Assembly (NCBI GenBank): GCA_012838805.1
Contig: DUON01000013.1
Location: 1 to 55,826, forward strand
DNA from: Clostridiales bacterium
Lineage (GTDB): Bacteria > Bacillota > Clostridia > Christensenellales > DTU072
Length of the DNA stretch: 55,826 bases
Direction: 5' to 3'
The notes below the pieces were generated by a model, which was given only the letters and a program-made list of their open reading frames with translations, was not told the DNA's origin and made no database searches. The position numbers and the translations under genes are program-made. How positions within the stretch are numbered: the first letter of the stretch is position 1; every line of letters begins with the position of its first letter. This document shows positions 29,153 to 38,036 of the stretch, piece by piece.

Positions 29153-30223
29153 TCAAATATCCGAATCCAATAGCTCTTGATTTTTTGCGGCTATGGAAAG
29201 AGCCTCCACCATTGAGAATATATCTCCGTCCAAAAAACTCTCCAAAGAATAAAGCGTCATACCTATTCTATGGTCGGTGACTCTGCCTTGGGGATAGTTA
29301 TAAGTCCTTATTCTTTCCGAACGGTCGCCTCTGCCGATTTGGGACTTTCTGTTTTCGGCATATTCTCTTTCTTGTATAGTCTTATAATGGTCATATAGTC
29401 TGCTTTTCATAACCTTAAGCGCTTTTTCTTTGTTTTTTATTTGGCTTCTTTCGTCTTGGCATTCCACCACAATTCCCGTGGGGATATGCGTCAGCCTGAC
29501 CGCACTTTCGGTCTTATTGACATGCTGACCTCCCGCCCCGCCGCTACGAAAGGTATCCACCTTCAAGTCCTTTTCCTGCAAATCCACATCCACATCTTGA
29601 ACTTCGGGCAAGACTGCGACGGTTATCGTAGATGTATGCACCCTGCCTTGCGACTCGGTCTCGGGAACTCTCTGCACCCTATGCACGCCTGATTCGTACT
29701 TCATCTTGGCATAAGCCCCTTTCCCCGCTATCATAAAGACAGCCTCTTTTATGCCGCCAAGCTCGGTCTCCTTGATGTCTATCTCTTCCACCTTCCACTT
29801 GAGCCTTTCGGCAAAGCGGTAGTACATTCTTCTGACTACCTGTCCAAAAAGGCTTGCCTCTTCGCCGCCCGCCCCCGCTCTTATCTCAATAATGACATTG
29901 TTGTCGTCCATCGGGTCTTTGGGAATCAAAAGCAGCTTTATATCTTCAACAAGCTTTTCCTTTTTTTCCTTAAGCTCATGATATTCTGCCTGTGCAAGAA
30001 GAGTTATATCCTTGTCTTCGCCGTTTTTCATAATCTCAAAAAGCTCTTGCATTCCCCTTTCCATATCAAGGTACTGGTTATAGGCTTCAATAATCGGCGA
30101 AAGCTCGGAATGCTCTATTACCAATTTGCGCCATTCCTCTTGCTTGGCGACGATTTCGGGCTTGCCGATAAGCGTATTCAATTCGTTATATCTTTGCACT
30201 AATTTATCAAGTTTTTCAAACAT
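29153..30223 (-). CDS. prfA: peptide chain release factor 1
   Basis: Stops translation at UAA/UAG. At 356 residues it has the anticodon-like PET near VQRVPETESQGRVHTST and the catalytic GGQ in RSGGAGGQHVNKTES. Overlaps the end of the DUF1385-PrmC fusion gene by 8 nt. PrmC methylates the Gln of this GGQ, so the pair is functionally linked. Confidence 0.96.
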   Translation of the reverse strand: MFEKLDKLVQRYNELNTLIGKPEIVAKQEEWRKLVIEHSELSPIIEAYNQYLDMERGMQELFEIMKNGEDKDITLLAQAEYHELKEKKEKLVEDIKLLLIPKDPMDDNNVIIEIRAGAGGEEASLFGQVVRRMYYRFAERLKWKVEEIDIKETELGGIKEAVFMIAGKGAYAKMKYESGVHRVQRVPETESQGRVHTSTITVAVLPEVQDVDVDLQEKDLKVDTFRSGGAGGQHVNKTESAVRLTHIPTGIVVECQDERSQIKNKEKALKVMKSRLYDHYKTIQEREYAENRKSQIGRGDRSERIRTYNYPQGRVTDHRIGMTLYSLESFLDGDIFSMVEALSIAAKNQELLDSDI

Positions 30224-32003
30224 AATCCTCCTTTAGTCTTGCCAAAATTACCCTTGCCACCGGGGGATTGTTATAGTCATGAATAAGTTCTATATCGTAC
30301 TTTTGTTCAAACATCTTGCTAATAATCTCGGCTTGGTTTATGCCCGCTTCCATAATCAAAATACCGCCATGCTCCAAATATAAGTGCGCCTTGTCCGCCA
30401 TCTCCCGATAAAAGTCCAGCCCGTCCGCCCCGCCGTCAAGCGCAATCAACGGCTCATAGTCCTTGACTTCGCTATCCAGTTCTTTCAAATCGCCTGTTGG
30501 GATATAAGGCGGATTGCATAAAATCATATCGAACTTGCCTTGAACTTTTTCAAAAAGGCTTCCCGAAATAAATTCTATATCCCCGCAGCCGTTTTTTTCG
30601 GCGTTTTGTTTTGCGACTTCCAAGGCGTCCAAAGATATATCGGTAGCGGTCATTTTGCATTCTATATTCTTTCTGACTGCAATAGCTATTGCTCCGCTTC
30701 CTGTCATAAGGTCAAGAATTTTTGGATTGATAATTTTTTGGGCTTCTTGGATTGCTTTATTGACAAGATGTTCAGTATCGAATCTGGGAATAAGCACTCT
30801 TTGGTCCACATAAAAGTCATATCCATAAAAGCAAGTATTTGCCAAAATATATTGAAGCGGTGCGCCTTTTTTTCGTCTGTCGGCATATTCTTTTGCCTTT
30901 TTTCGGTCATTCGAAGACACTCTTTTTTGGTCATAGAGCTTTGAGCGTGTCTTAACATCCAAAATATGCATATAGATTATCTCCGCCTCGTTTTTGTCGC
31001 CAAGATAGTTTTCAAGCTCCTTCACCGCCTTTTCTACAGTTGTGTAGGTGACAAAACTCTGCGTCTTTTTTTCGGGGTCTTTTTCCAGCTCCATAACAGT
31101 ATTGAAAGCGGTCAGCGCCACCTCGACCATTTGGTCGTCGGGCTCTTTTGTGGTCAATTTCTGGAGCAAAAGCCCGGGATATTTCATAATCTTGACGAAC
31201 TTATTGTCATATTTTGCAAACAGCTTAAGTATTTCATACGATATCCCAGCCACCAGCGGAATAAAAGCTATTCTTATCAAAACCCGCTGCCACCAGTTAT
31301 TGGAAAAGATGTCAAAGGAAAAGAATAATATGCTGAACACCATTATTATAAAAAGAAATGTGGTGCCGCATCTGTCGTGGACCGTGGACATCTTTTGTAT
31401 GTTCTCGATGTTGAGTTCCATTTGCTTCTCATAACAGTTAATAACCTTGTGTTCGGCGCCGTGATACCTAAAAAGCCTTTTTATGTCTTTTATCTGCCCC
31501 ACAAGCAAGATATAAGAAATAAAGATTATTATTCTTATCAGCCCTGCGATTAGATTTATGACAATAGGGCTTGGCGAATTTAGAAACCTGATTATCCATT
31601 CAGTGACAAGGTGGGGTATCACCACAAAAAGAGCTATCGCAAGCCCAACTCCAAGAATAAGGCTTATGCCCACCAAAACGCTCATAATATCCACATTGAG
31701 CTTTTTGGCAAGCCATTTTTCCAATTTGGACGGCTCTTGGTTTTCCATACCGGTAAAAACTTCGCTGGAGCGATTGAGCGTCTTTATGCCCAAAACCATG
31801 CTGGACACAAAAGAAGCCACCCCTCTTATGATGGGCAATTTGAGGATTTTTTTCTTTTTTTCTAAGGGCTCGATTCTTTGAGATTCCACGACAATCTTGC
31901 CTTCGGGGTCTCTGACAGCAGTAGCGATTGCGCTTTTCCCCCGCATCATTACCCCTTCCAAAACGGCTTGACCGCCTATTGAGCATACTCTTTTCTTTTT
32001 CAT
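30216..32003 (-). CDS. prmC: DUF1385 membrane protein fused to PrmC methyltransferase
   Basis: A 595-residue fusion. Residues 1-300 are DUF1385 (CSIGGQAVLEGVMMRG, several membrane helices, RYHGAEHKVINCYE). Residues 320-595 are a full PrmC: helical N-domain (GAPLQYILANTCFYGYDFYV), SAM-binding ILDLMTGSGAIAI and catalytic NPPY in LCNPPYIPTGDL. PrmC methylates Gln in the GGQ of release factors. The two are usually separate neighbours in Firmicutes. The start at 32003 has AGAGG upstream; a longer in-frame start lacks support. Fusion may tether PrmC to the membrane. Confidence 0.85.
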   Translation of the reverse strand: MKKKRVCSIGGQAVLEGVMMRGKSAIATAVRDPEGKIVVESQRIEPLEKKKKILKLPIIRGVASFVSSMVLGIKTLNRSSEVFTGMENQEPSKLEKWLAKKLNVDIMSVLVGISLILGVGLAIALFVVIPHLVTEWIIRFLNSPSPIVINLIAGLIRIIIFISYILLVGQIKDIKRLFRYHGAEHKVINCYEKQMELNIENIQKMSTVHDRCGTTFLFIIMVFSILFFSFDIFSNNWWQRVLIRIAFIPLVAGISYEILKLFAKYDNKFVKIMKYPGLLLQKLTTKEPDDQMVEVALTAFNTVMELEKDPEKKTQSFVTYTTVEKAVKELENYLGDKNEAEIIYMHILDVKTRSKLYDQKRVSSNDRKKAKEYADRRKKGAPLQYILANTCFYGYDFYVDQRVLIPRFDTEHLVNKAIQEAQKIINPKILDLMTGSGAIAIAVRKNIECKMTATDISLDALEVAKQNAEKNGCGDIEFISGSLFEKVQGKFDMILCNPPYIPTGDLKELDSEVKDYEPLIALDGGADGLDFYREMADKAHLYLEHGGILIMEAGINQAEIISKMFEQKYDIELIHDYNNPPVARVILARLKEDYV

Positions 32004-32028
32004 ATTGCCTCTTAAATAATACAAAAAT

Positions 32029-32059
32029 AGTGCAAGAAACCAAAAAAAGGTCTTGCACT
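32029..32059 (-). terminator. terminator or attenuator after rpmE
   Basis: AGTGCAAGA/TCTTGCACT, 9-bp perfect stem with a 13-nt loop, then ATTTTTG on the minus strand. It lies between rpmE and the DUF1385-PrmC gene with no other promoter obvious, so it may set the ratio of rpmE to prmC-prfA transcript. Confidence 0.65.
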
Positions 32060-32087
32060 ACTCTTAATCAGTTTTGATATGGACAAG

Positions 32088-32303
32088 CTATTTAAGTCCT
32101 GATTTACCAAACCTCTTGCGGAATCTATCCACTCTGCCGCCGGACTCTACTCTCTTTTGCTTTCCGCTATAGAAAGGATGGCATTGGTTGCAGATATCCA
32201 ATTTTATTACATCGGTATTCTTTGTGGAGCCTGTCTTAAACTGCGCTCCGCAAGCGCAAGTGACATCTACTATTTTATAATCAGGATGTATTTTTTCTTT
32301 CAT
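32088..32303 (-). CDS. rpmE: 50S ribosomal protein bL31, zinc-binding form
   Basis: A 71-residue ribosomal protein with CxC (VTCACG) and CxxC ([11 protein letters not shown]) zinc ligands, showing the zinc-bound L31 form. RBS AGAGGTGATACC precedes the ATG. Confidence 0.95.
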   Translation of the reverse strand: MKEKIHPDYKIVDVTCACGAQFKTGSTKNTDVIKLDICNQCHPFYSGKQKRVESGGRVDRFRKRFGKSGLK

Positions 32304-32333
32304 GGTATCACCTCTTTTTCAAATGCAAGTTAT

Positions 32334-32362
32334 ATTATATATACTATGCCTTTTATTGTCAA
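32334..32362 (-). promoter_or_regulatory. consensus promoter of rpmE
   Basis: TTGACA (32357-32362), 17-bp spacer, TATAAT (32334-32339), minus strand. A perfect sigma-A match about 30 bp before the rpmE start. Confidence 0.85.
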
Positions 32363-32463
32363 ACAAAAATCAATAAAAAAGCAAAAAAACAAGCTATGAA
32401 CCAAAAAAATTCATCCTGTTTTTTGAAAAAATAAAAAATTCAATTGGGAATAATTTATTTTCT

Positions 32464-32793
32464 CTATTCTTCTTTGGACTCAGCCTCTTCGGCTTCTTCG
32501 CCGGCTTCGTCTTGTCCGTTTGTTTGGGCTTTTTCTTCAAGCAGCTTTTTGTAGTCTGTAATGATAAGAGTCTTAATCTTTTCTCTGACTTCGCTATTCA
32601 AAGGATGAGCCACATCGCGGTATTCTCCGTCAGGTCCTTTTCGGGATGGCATCACGACAAAGCAATCTTCTCCTGTTTCTATGACTTTTATGTCATGGAC
32701 TACAAATTCATCGTCAAAAACGATGCTTGCAACAGCCTTAAGCTTGCCATCTCTTTTCTTAAGTAACTTTACTCTAACATTGGTGATAGTCAT
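32464..32793 (-). CDS. spoVG: SpoVG, RNA/DNA-binding regulator
   Basis: A 109-residue SpoVG: MTITNVRVKLLKKRDGKLKAV and VVMPSRKGPDGEYRDVAHPL are diagnostic. The C-terminus is a Glu-rich tail. It acts in sporulation septum control and as a nucleic-acid-binding regulator in Firmicutes. The start at 32793 follows AAAGGAG with a 9-nt spacer; the longer reading frame upstream has no SD. Confidence 0.95.
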   Translation of the reverse strand: MTITNVRVKLLKKRDGKLKAVASIVFDDEFVVHDIKVIETGEDCFVVMPSRKGPDGEYRDVAHPLNSEVREKIKTLIITDYKKLLEEKAQTNGQDEAGEEAEEAESKEE

Positions 32794-32830
32794 AGTTCGT
32801 CGCTCCTTTGACAAATTTGTCGCTAGATAC

Positions 32831-32859
32831 ATTATACTATAATAAAATATATAATACAA
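32831..32859 (-). promoter_or_regulatory. spoVG promoter
   Basis: TTGTAT (32854-32859), 17 bp, TATAAT (32831-32836), about 38 bp before the spoVG ATG. Confidence 0.6.
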
Positions 32860-32996
32860 GGGGAATTTTTTATTATTTATTTACTTTTTCAAGTATTTAT
32901 GGGCATTAATGCTTTTTTTGGACCTGTCAAAGCAAAAAGCTCTATAAAAAAAGTATTTTAGAACTTTTAGGCATTATTTGACATATCATAATAAAT

Positions 32997-34367
32997 ATGT
33001 CCGTAAAAAAAAATTATTATAAACTTCATTTCATAGGCGCGGGAGGGATTAGTCTTTCGGCGCTTGCCAAGCTTATGCTTAAATGGGGAAAAACAGTTAG
33101 CGGTTCGGACACAAATTTTTCAAAAAATGTCATTGAGCTTATGGAAAAAGGCGCGGATATATGGATAGGCTCAAATCCCCAATCAATAAAAAACCCCGAC
33201 CTTGCGGTCTATTCTTCTGCAATAAGCAAAGATGACAAGGAACTTGTGCATTGCCGAAATATCGGCGTTCCCGTTATGGAAAGACATATATTTTTGGGAG
33301 AGGTGGCAAAAGAGTTCTCTACCGTCGTCGCCATAGGGGGGACCCACGGCAAGACCACCTGCACAGGCATGCTCGGACATATCTTAAAGCATGCGGCGAA
33401 GGGTTTTTGCGCGCATATAGGCGGTGAAGTAGTTGATATGGGAAACTTGTACTATTCGGGGGACGATTTTTTTATTACCGAAGCGTGCGAATATAAGAAA
33501 AGTCTTTTGAGCATTCCCTCAAACATTTCGGTTGTGCTCAACGCCGAGAACGACCACCCCGACACTTTTTATGATTTAGAGGATGTATACTGCACTTTTG
33601 ATATCTTTTTAAGCGGGGATAAGAACCGTTTGGGGCTGGTCTGCGGGGATACCGATTATTACAAAAAACATCTAAAACAAAAATATCCCCTTGTCTTAAC
33701 CTTTGGGACAGACAAGGCTTTTGATTTTTATATTAGCGATATCCACGAACATAAGGACGAAATGTTCGGATTTACCTTAAACTATCTTCAAAGCCCCCTT
33801 GTCGATGTCAATCTAAGCCTTGTGGGATTTCATAATGTTTATAACGCGGCGGCGGCTATGGCTGTCAGCTATCTCTTAAAAATTGATAATGAAATAATAA
33901 AAAGTGCCGTGGAGAACTTTCAGGGAATAAAAAGACGGTTTGAGAAAAGGGGTTCGCTTAAGGGAGCGGATATATATCACGACTATGCCCACCACCCGTC
34001 CGAGATAAGTGCGGTTATGCAAAGCGCCAAAAGGCTGACAAAGTCAAGGCTGATTATTGTCTTTCAGCCTCATACATTCAGCCGTACGGCTTTATTGTTT
34101 GACGATTTCATTGAAGTACTGGCAAAAAGCGACTTATTATATTTATTGAAAGAATATCCCGCAAGAGAAAACTTCGCTCAAGGAAAAAGTGCAGAAGACT
34201 TATATCATAAGCTAAAAAACAAATGCCAAACAAAATACTTTGACAAGACCCTGCCTCTTGCCAAGGATATAATAGAAAATATAGAGCCGTTTGATACCGT
34301 GCTGGTGTTAGGAGCGGGAGATGTGGATAAGCTCTGCGACATCCTCCTGCCCCAAGAAAACAATTAA
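32997..34367 (+). CDS. murC: UDP-N-acetylmuramate-L-alanine ligase
   Basis: Adds L-Ala to UDP-MurNAc in peptidoglycan synthesis. A 456-residue Mur ligase: N-terminal LHFIGAGGISLSALA, ATP loop GGTHGKTT, NAENDHPDTF and the C-terminal HDYAHHPSEI. The ATG at 32997 is fixed by an in-frame stop 18 bp upstream, yet the bases before it show no Shine-Dalgarno sequence, unlike its neighbours. It is divergent from spoVG. Confidence 0.94.
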   Translation: MSVKKNYYKLHFIGAGGISLSALAKLMLKWGKTVSGSDTNFSKNVIELMEKGADIWIGSNPQSIKNPDLAVYSSAISKDDKELVHCRNIGVPVMERHIFLGEVAKEFSTVVAIGGTHGKTTCTGMLGHILKHAAKGFCAHIGGEVVDMGNLYYSGDDFFITEACEYKKSLLSIPSNISVVLNAENDHPDTFYDLEDVYCTFDIFLSGDKNRLGLVCGDTDYYKKHLKQKYPLVLTFGTDKAFDFYISDIHEHKDEMFGFTLNYLQSPLVDVNLSLVGFHNVYNAAAAMAVSYLLKIDNEIIKSAVENFQGIKRRFEKRGSLKGADIYHDYAHHPSEISAVMQSAKRLTKSRLIIVFQPHTFSRTALLFDDFIEVLAKSDLLYLLKEYPARENFAQGKSAEDLYHKLKNKCQTKYFDKTLPLAKDIIENIEPFDTVLVLGAGDVDKLCDILLPQENN

Positions 34368-34381
34368 TAAAAAAGCTTTTT

Positions 34382-35371
34382 TTACATTTCAATGATTGTG
34401 GCAAGCGAAAAGCCATGTTCTTTTAGCTCTTCAAAGTGTTTTTGAATGTCTTTTAATGGCACTCTTTTTTCCACAAGAGCCGAAAGATTAAGGAACTTCT
34501 GGGCAAGGATATAAACCGCAGAACTAAATTCCGCAGCACCCGTTGAAAGACCTTTTACTTTAAGCTGTTTTTTGTTAATAAGATTTATATCTGCTTCCAA
34601 AGCGTTGGGGTATTTGTTGACGCTGACTATGGTACAGTCCCCCCCGTGCCTTGCGAGGCTGAAAAGAAAATGTGCCGTCGCTCCCTTTTCGCTCTCTAAA
34701 ATCGTATGCTCCGCCATTCTGCCGCCTGTGATTTCCATAACCCTTTCAATAGGGGCTTCTTTGGAAGCGTCTATGGTGTAATAAATTCCGCATTCTTTGG
34801 CTTTTTGTAGCCTTTCTTTCTTAAAGTCTATGATTATGGGAATCGCTTGAAAATATATGGTCAGTTGGGCGATAAGGTTGCATAGCGGCGAACCGCCTAT
34901 TATCGCAACATAATCGCCTTTTTGTATCTTAAAGGAATTAATTGCCGAAAGCCCCAAAGAGATATATTCGGCAAAAACCGCCTCTTCTTCTTTTAGCTCC
35001 TCGGGAAAAACTATGATGTTTTCTATCGGAGCGAACACAAAATCCGACAAAAATCCATCCATATCCACCCCAAAGGTCTTTATCTCTGACAAGGTGTCGG
35101 TTTTTTTGGAAGATTTCACCACATAGGGGTTAATGATGACTTTGGCGCCTCTTTTCAGCTCAAACTCTGGTCTTTCTTCGCTGACCAGCCCCACCGCCAT
35201 ATGGCAGGGAATAAAAGGATATTTGATATCAGCCTTGCCCAAGAATATGTCCAAGTCCGACCTTGTGGGTATTATTTTGGTTATTTTAACCTTAACCATA
35301 CCCTCGGGAGTGGGAGAAGAACTTTCTTTGATTATGAATTTTCCGTCTCCTCTGGCAAAGTACTGCTTCAT
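34382..35371 (-). CDS. zinc-type MDR-family dehydrogenase with altered metal site
   Basis: A 329-residue medium-chain dehydrogenase/reductase. The GroES-like N-half and the NAD-binding VAIIGGSPLCNLIAQ are present. The usual zinc ligands are changed: the Cys of CGSD is replaced in IPTRSDLDIF, GHE reads CHM, and the structural four-Cys lobe is missing. The protein may be a non-zinc reductase or have a modified activity. No neighbour suggests a substrate. Confidence 0.7.
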   Translation of the reverse strand: MKQYFARGDGKFIIKESSSPTPEGMVKVKITKIIPTRSDLDIFLGKADIKYPFIPCHMAVGLVSEERPEFELKRGAKVIINPYVVKSSKKTDTLSEIKTFGVDMDGFLSDFVFAPIENIIVFPEELKEEEAVFAEYISLGLSAINSFKIQKGDYVAIIGGSPLCNLIAQLTIYFQAIPIIIDFKKERLQKAKECGIYYTIDASKEAPIERVMEITGGRMAEHTILESEKGATAHFLFSLARHGGDCTIVSVNKYPNALEADINLINKKQLKVKGLSTGAAEFSSAVYILAQKFLNLSALVEKRVPLKDIQKHFEELKEHGFSLATIIEM

Positions 35372-35442
35372 AAAAATACTCCTTTTTGAAAAGTGACGAT
35401 ATTATAGCACAAACCAAAATCTTTGGCAATTGTTTTCTTCAG

Positions 35443-36534
35443 CTACCCAAAGAGCAGCTGATTTATTATGTAGAAAATATCGGTATTGTCGATTTTTGCG
35501 GGAATTTGGTCCTCACCAGGTCCAAAAATAAAGTAAGGAACGGCTCTAAAGCTGTGGTTTCCGCTCTTGAACAGCCTGTCATTAATATTTTCTTCAGACC
35601 ATTCTTTGGGAAGCTTGAGCCAGCCCGTCTCATGGTCCGCAGTCACTATTACCGTAGTGTCGGGGTTTTGCATAGCGTACGCCAAAGCGACCGCCACCGC
35701 CCTATCAAAGTCCCAAAATTCCTTTAGCATATTGTCCAAATCGTTTTTGTGGCTATAATTATCTATTTTGCCCCCTTCGACCATAAGAAAAAATCCCTCT
35801 TCGCCGTCCAGCATCTCCAGAGCTATCTCGGTAAGCCCCTCCAGCGAAAACTCGCCCTCTGTGGGAATGGGGTCGTCAAATATGCCATAGACCTTTTCTT
35901 TTTCATTCGCCGACAAGTCCTCATAAGATGTCACATAAGCCCTATCCCAAGTGTTTATCTCATCGGCATAGTTGTCAAAGTACTCCCTGCCCAGCCCCAA
36001 AAGCACATCTATATCAGTATTTCTTATCTGTTCAAGGGCTATCTCCTGATCATTTGAACGGCGCTTGTTGTGTGCGCTAAAAGCCGCCGGCGTGGCGTCC
36101 GTAACGCTTTTTGTGGTCACTATGCCCAGTTTCTTGCCGTTTTCAATGGCTATATCCCCCAGATTCTCAAGCTTCTTTCCGCCCGAATAAGCTATCCTTC
36201 CGTTCCCAGCCTTATGTCCTGTGGCAAGAGCGGTGGCGGCGGCTGCGCTGTCTGTGGGAAAGGGCGTCAACGATAAGGTGGTCACCTGCCCTGAATTTTG
36301 AATTTGAGTCATTGTCGGCTTGTCAAAATACGAAGCAATTTCCACATGATTAAAGCCCATGCCGTCGCCAATAAGAAGAATCACATTGTTCGCACGGGCG
36401 TCCACCTTTGGTCTTTCGCCCATACTCTTAACCGAAAAATGATATCCTGTGATTGCGGCGGATACTACCGTAGCGAAAATAAACACCGCTATGACGATTA
36501 TTTTAAGTATTTTATTTTTTATAACTTTTTGCAT
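35443..36534 (-). CDS. alkaline phosphatase
   Basis: A 363-residue exported phosphatase with an N-terminal signal anchor (about 9-30). It keeps LIGDGMGFNH (metal Asp), the phosphorylated Ser in TDSAAAATALATGHK, VEGGKIDNYSHKND and TADHETG. Probably releases phosphate from external esters while membrane-tethered. Alone between neighbours. Confidence 0.92.
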   Translation of the reverse strand: MQKVIKNKILKIIVIAVFIFATVVSAAITGYHFSVKSMGERPKVDARANNVILLIGDGMGFNHVEIASYFDKPTMTQIQNSGQVTTLSLTPFPTDSAAAATALATGHKAGNGRIAYSGGKKLENLGDIAIENGKKLGIVTTKSVTDATPAAFSAHNKRRSNDQEIALEQIRNTDIDVLLGLGREYFDNYADEINTWDRAYVTSYEDLSANEKEKVYGIFDDPIPTEGEFSLEGLTEIALEMLDGEEGFFLMVEGGKIDNYSHKNDLDNMLKEFWDFDRAVAVALAYAMQNPDTTVIVTADHETGWLKLPKEWSEENINDRLFKSGNHSFRAVPYFIFGPGEDQIPAKIDNTDIFYIINQLLFG

Positions 36535-36694
36535 TCAACACCTCCAATGGTTACTCTATTATGATACTGAACGCCTATACTCCTTGTCAATACCCCCTAA
36601 AATCAAAAAAGATATATTATAATAGCGGTTTGAATGCCCAAACATACCCTTTAAGGATACATAGAATGCTTTTATAAGAAAAAAAACACAAAAA

Positions 36695-36721
36695 AAATCC
36701 GCCTTAGACTTAGGCGGATTT
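36695..36721 (-). terminator. terminator of the coat-protein pair
   Basis: AAATCCGCCT/AGGCGGATTT, 10-bp stem with a 7-nt loop, followed on the minus strand by eight T residues; 20 bp past the CotF-like stop. Confidence 0.85.
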
Positions 36722-36740
36722 TTTGAAAATTAATTAGTCT

Positions 36741-36992
36741 TTACTCAAAATTACTTATTGTTTGCTGTACATCTTGTTTTTTGGCGCTTTGCACTTGATA
36801 GTATCCCTTTTGCTGCATTCTATTAAAGAGCTCAAACTGCAGCATCTCAATCATTTTCAGATTGTTGCTCATCAATCCTCTTATCTCCGCGGTGGAGCCT
36901 TCGGGCAAAAATGAGCCGTATACCTTCATTATTTCTTTTTCCTGCATCAAAAGGTCCATTAAAGCGTCCTTTTCACTCAAGCTATGCGACAT
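36741..36992 (-). CDS. CotF-family spore coat protein
   Basis: An 83-residue, mainly helical protein like the CotF family (LSEKDALMDLLMQEKEIMKV, then RGLMSNNLKMIEMLQFELFN, a Gln/Tyr-rich C-terminus). Probably a spore coat component. It follows a second short coat-like gene by 11 bp. Confidence 0.75.
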   Translation of the reverse strand: MSHSLSEKDALMDLLMQEKEIMKVYGSFLPEGSTAEIRGLMSNNLKMIEMLQFELFNRMQQKGYYQVQSAKKQDVQQTISNFE

Positions 36993-37003
36993 ATATTACC
37001 TCC

Positions 37004-37195
37004 TTATTGTGAATTCAAAAATTCAAACATAGTGTTGAAATTTTTGTTATGCCCGTCTTGAAGCTTTTTACACAAGCCTTTTATTTCGGGGTCTTGCAAT
37101 GTTTGTGAGTACAGCTGGCTTTTCATGGAAGCCCATTTTTCATAATTCAAAAGGTCCGAGAGCGCGCTCAAATCTTTAGTTGATAATTTCGACAT
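37004..37195 (-). CDS. short coat-associated helical protein
   Basis: A 63-residue helical protein (LSALSDLLNYEKWASMKSQLYS) resembling half of a CotF-like unit and commonly paired with CotF genes. AAGGAGG precedes the ATG. Function in the coat is inferred from the pairing. Confidence 0.65.
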   Translation of the reverse strand: MSKLSTKDLSALSDLLNYEKWASMKSQLYSQTLQDPEIKGLCKKLQDGHNKNFNTMFEFLNSQ

Positions 37196-37335
37196 AAAAA
37201 ACCTCCTTTTGTTTTTAAGATACTTTTATCAATAGTTTGCACAAACTTATTAAGAAAATTCCTTTGATTTTGATGTGATTATTTTATTATTTATATAAGA
37301 AAAAATTATTCACTACCGTGATTCTTTTATCTATG

Positions 37336-37364
37336 TTGACATAAACCGACCGTTGGTTTATAAT
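37336..37364 (+). promoter_or_regulatory. consensus promoter with embedded palindromic operator
   Basis: TTGACA, 17-bp spacer, TATAAT. The spacer is nearly filled by AAACCGACCGTTGGTTT (37343-37359), an imperfect palindrome of the type bound by TetR-family repressors. It drives the LRR lipoprotein and GPH transporter. Confidence 0.75.
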
Positions 37365-37412
37365 TATTTCATTGTGTAACAACTTTTATGTAGAAAAGGA
37401 GCTTTTACGCTT

Positions 37413-38036
37413 ATGAAAAGATTTCTAAAACTTTTTCCTTGTATAATTTTAATAACGGTTATGGTCTTATTTACATTTTCGGCTTGTACTCAGGACGAGC
37501 CCGAAACTATTGAAGTTGACGGCTTTAAGTATACCATAATCCAAGATAAGGACGGCTCTTCCGAATACTATGCCAAACTCATTAAATATGTCGGCGACGC
37601 TGACCATGTCACCGTTCCCGCCGAAGTTTATTCTGAGAAATTGGACCAAAACCTCAAAGTGACCTCTATCGGCGGTTTGGCTTTTTATAACCTTCCCGTC
37701 AAGAATGTAATTCTTTCCGAGGGCACAAAGCGTGTCGAGAACTTCTCATTTGGCTACAGCCAAATCATGCGAGTAGAGATTCCTTCGACTATTGAATATA
37801 TTGGCGATTGGTCTTTTGTCAATTGCAAGGCTTTAAGAGAAGTCAGCATAAAGGCTGAGAAAAGCCCCAAACTGGGCGTTTATGCCTTTAAGTATTATGA
37901 CGATGATTCCAGAGACTACGAAATAAATCCCAAATTGAGAATAGAGGTGCCCTCTCTCAGCGCCTATAAGACAACCGATGTTTTCAATAACTGGAGAGAA
38001 TATCAAGACAATTTGGTAGAGGTGCATAATGACTAA
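37413..38036 (+). CDS. lipoprotein with BspA-type leucine-rich repeats
   Basis: A 207-residue exported lipoprotein: signal peptide ending in the lipobox FSAC (Cys25), then about three to four LRR_5/BspA-like repeats from residue 60 (VTSIGGLAFYNLPVKNVILS; VEIPSTIEYIGDWSF). Probably on the outer face of the membrane. Overlaps the following transporter gene by 8 nt, so both are made together. Confidence 0.8.
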   Translation: MKRFLKLFPCIILITVMVLFTFSACTQDEPETIEVDGFKYTIIQDKDGSSEYYAKLIKYVGDADHVTVPAEVYSEKLDQNLKVTSIGGLAFYNLPVKNVILSEGTKRVENFSFGYSQIMRVEIPSTIEYIGDWSFVNCKALREVSIKAEKSPKLGVYAFKYYDDDSRDYEINPKLRIEVPSLSAYKTTDVFNNWREYQDNLVEVHND

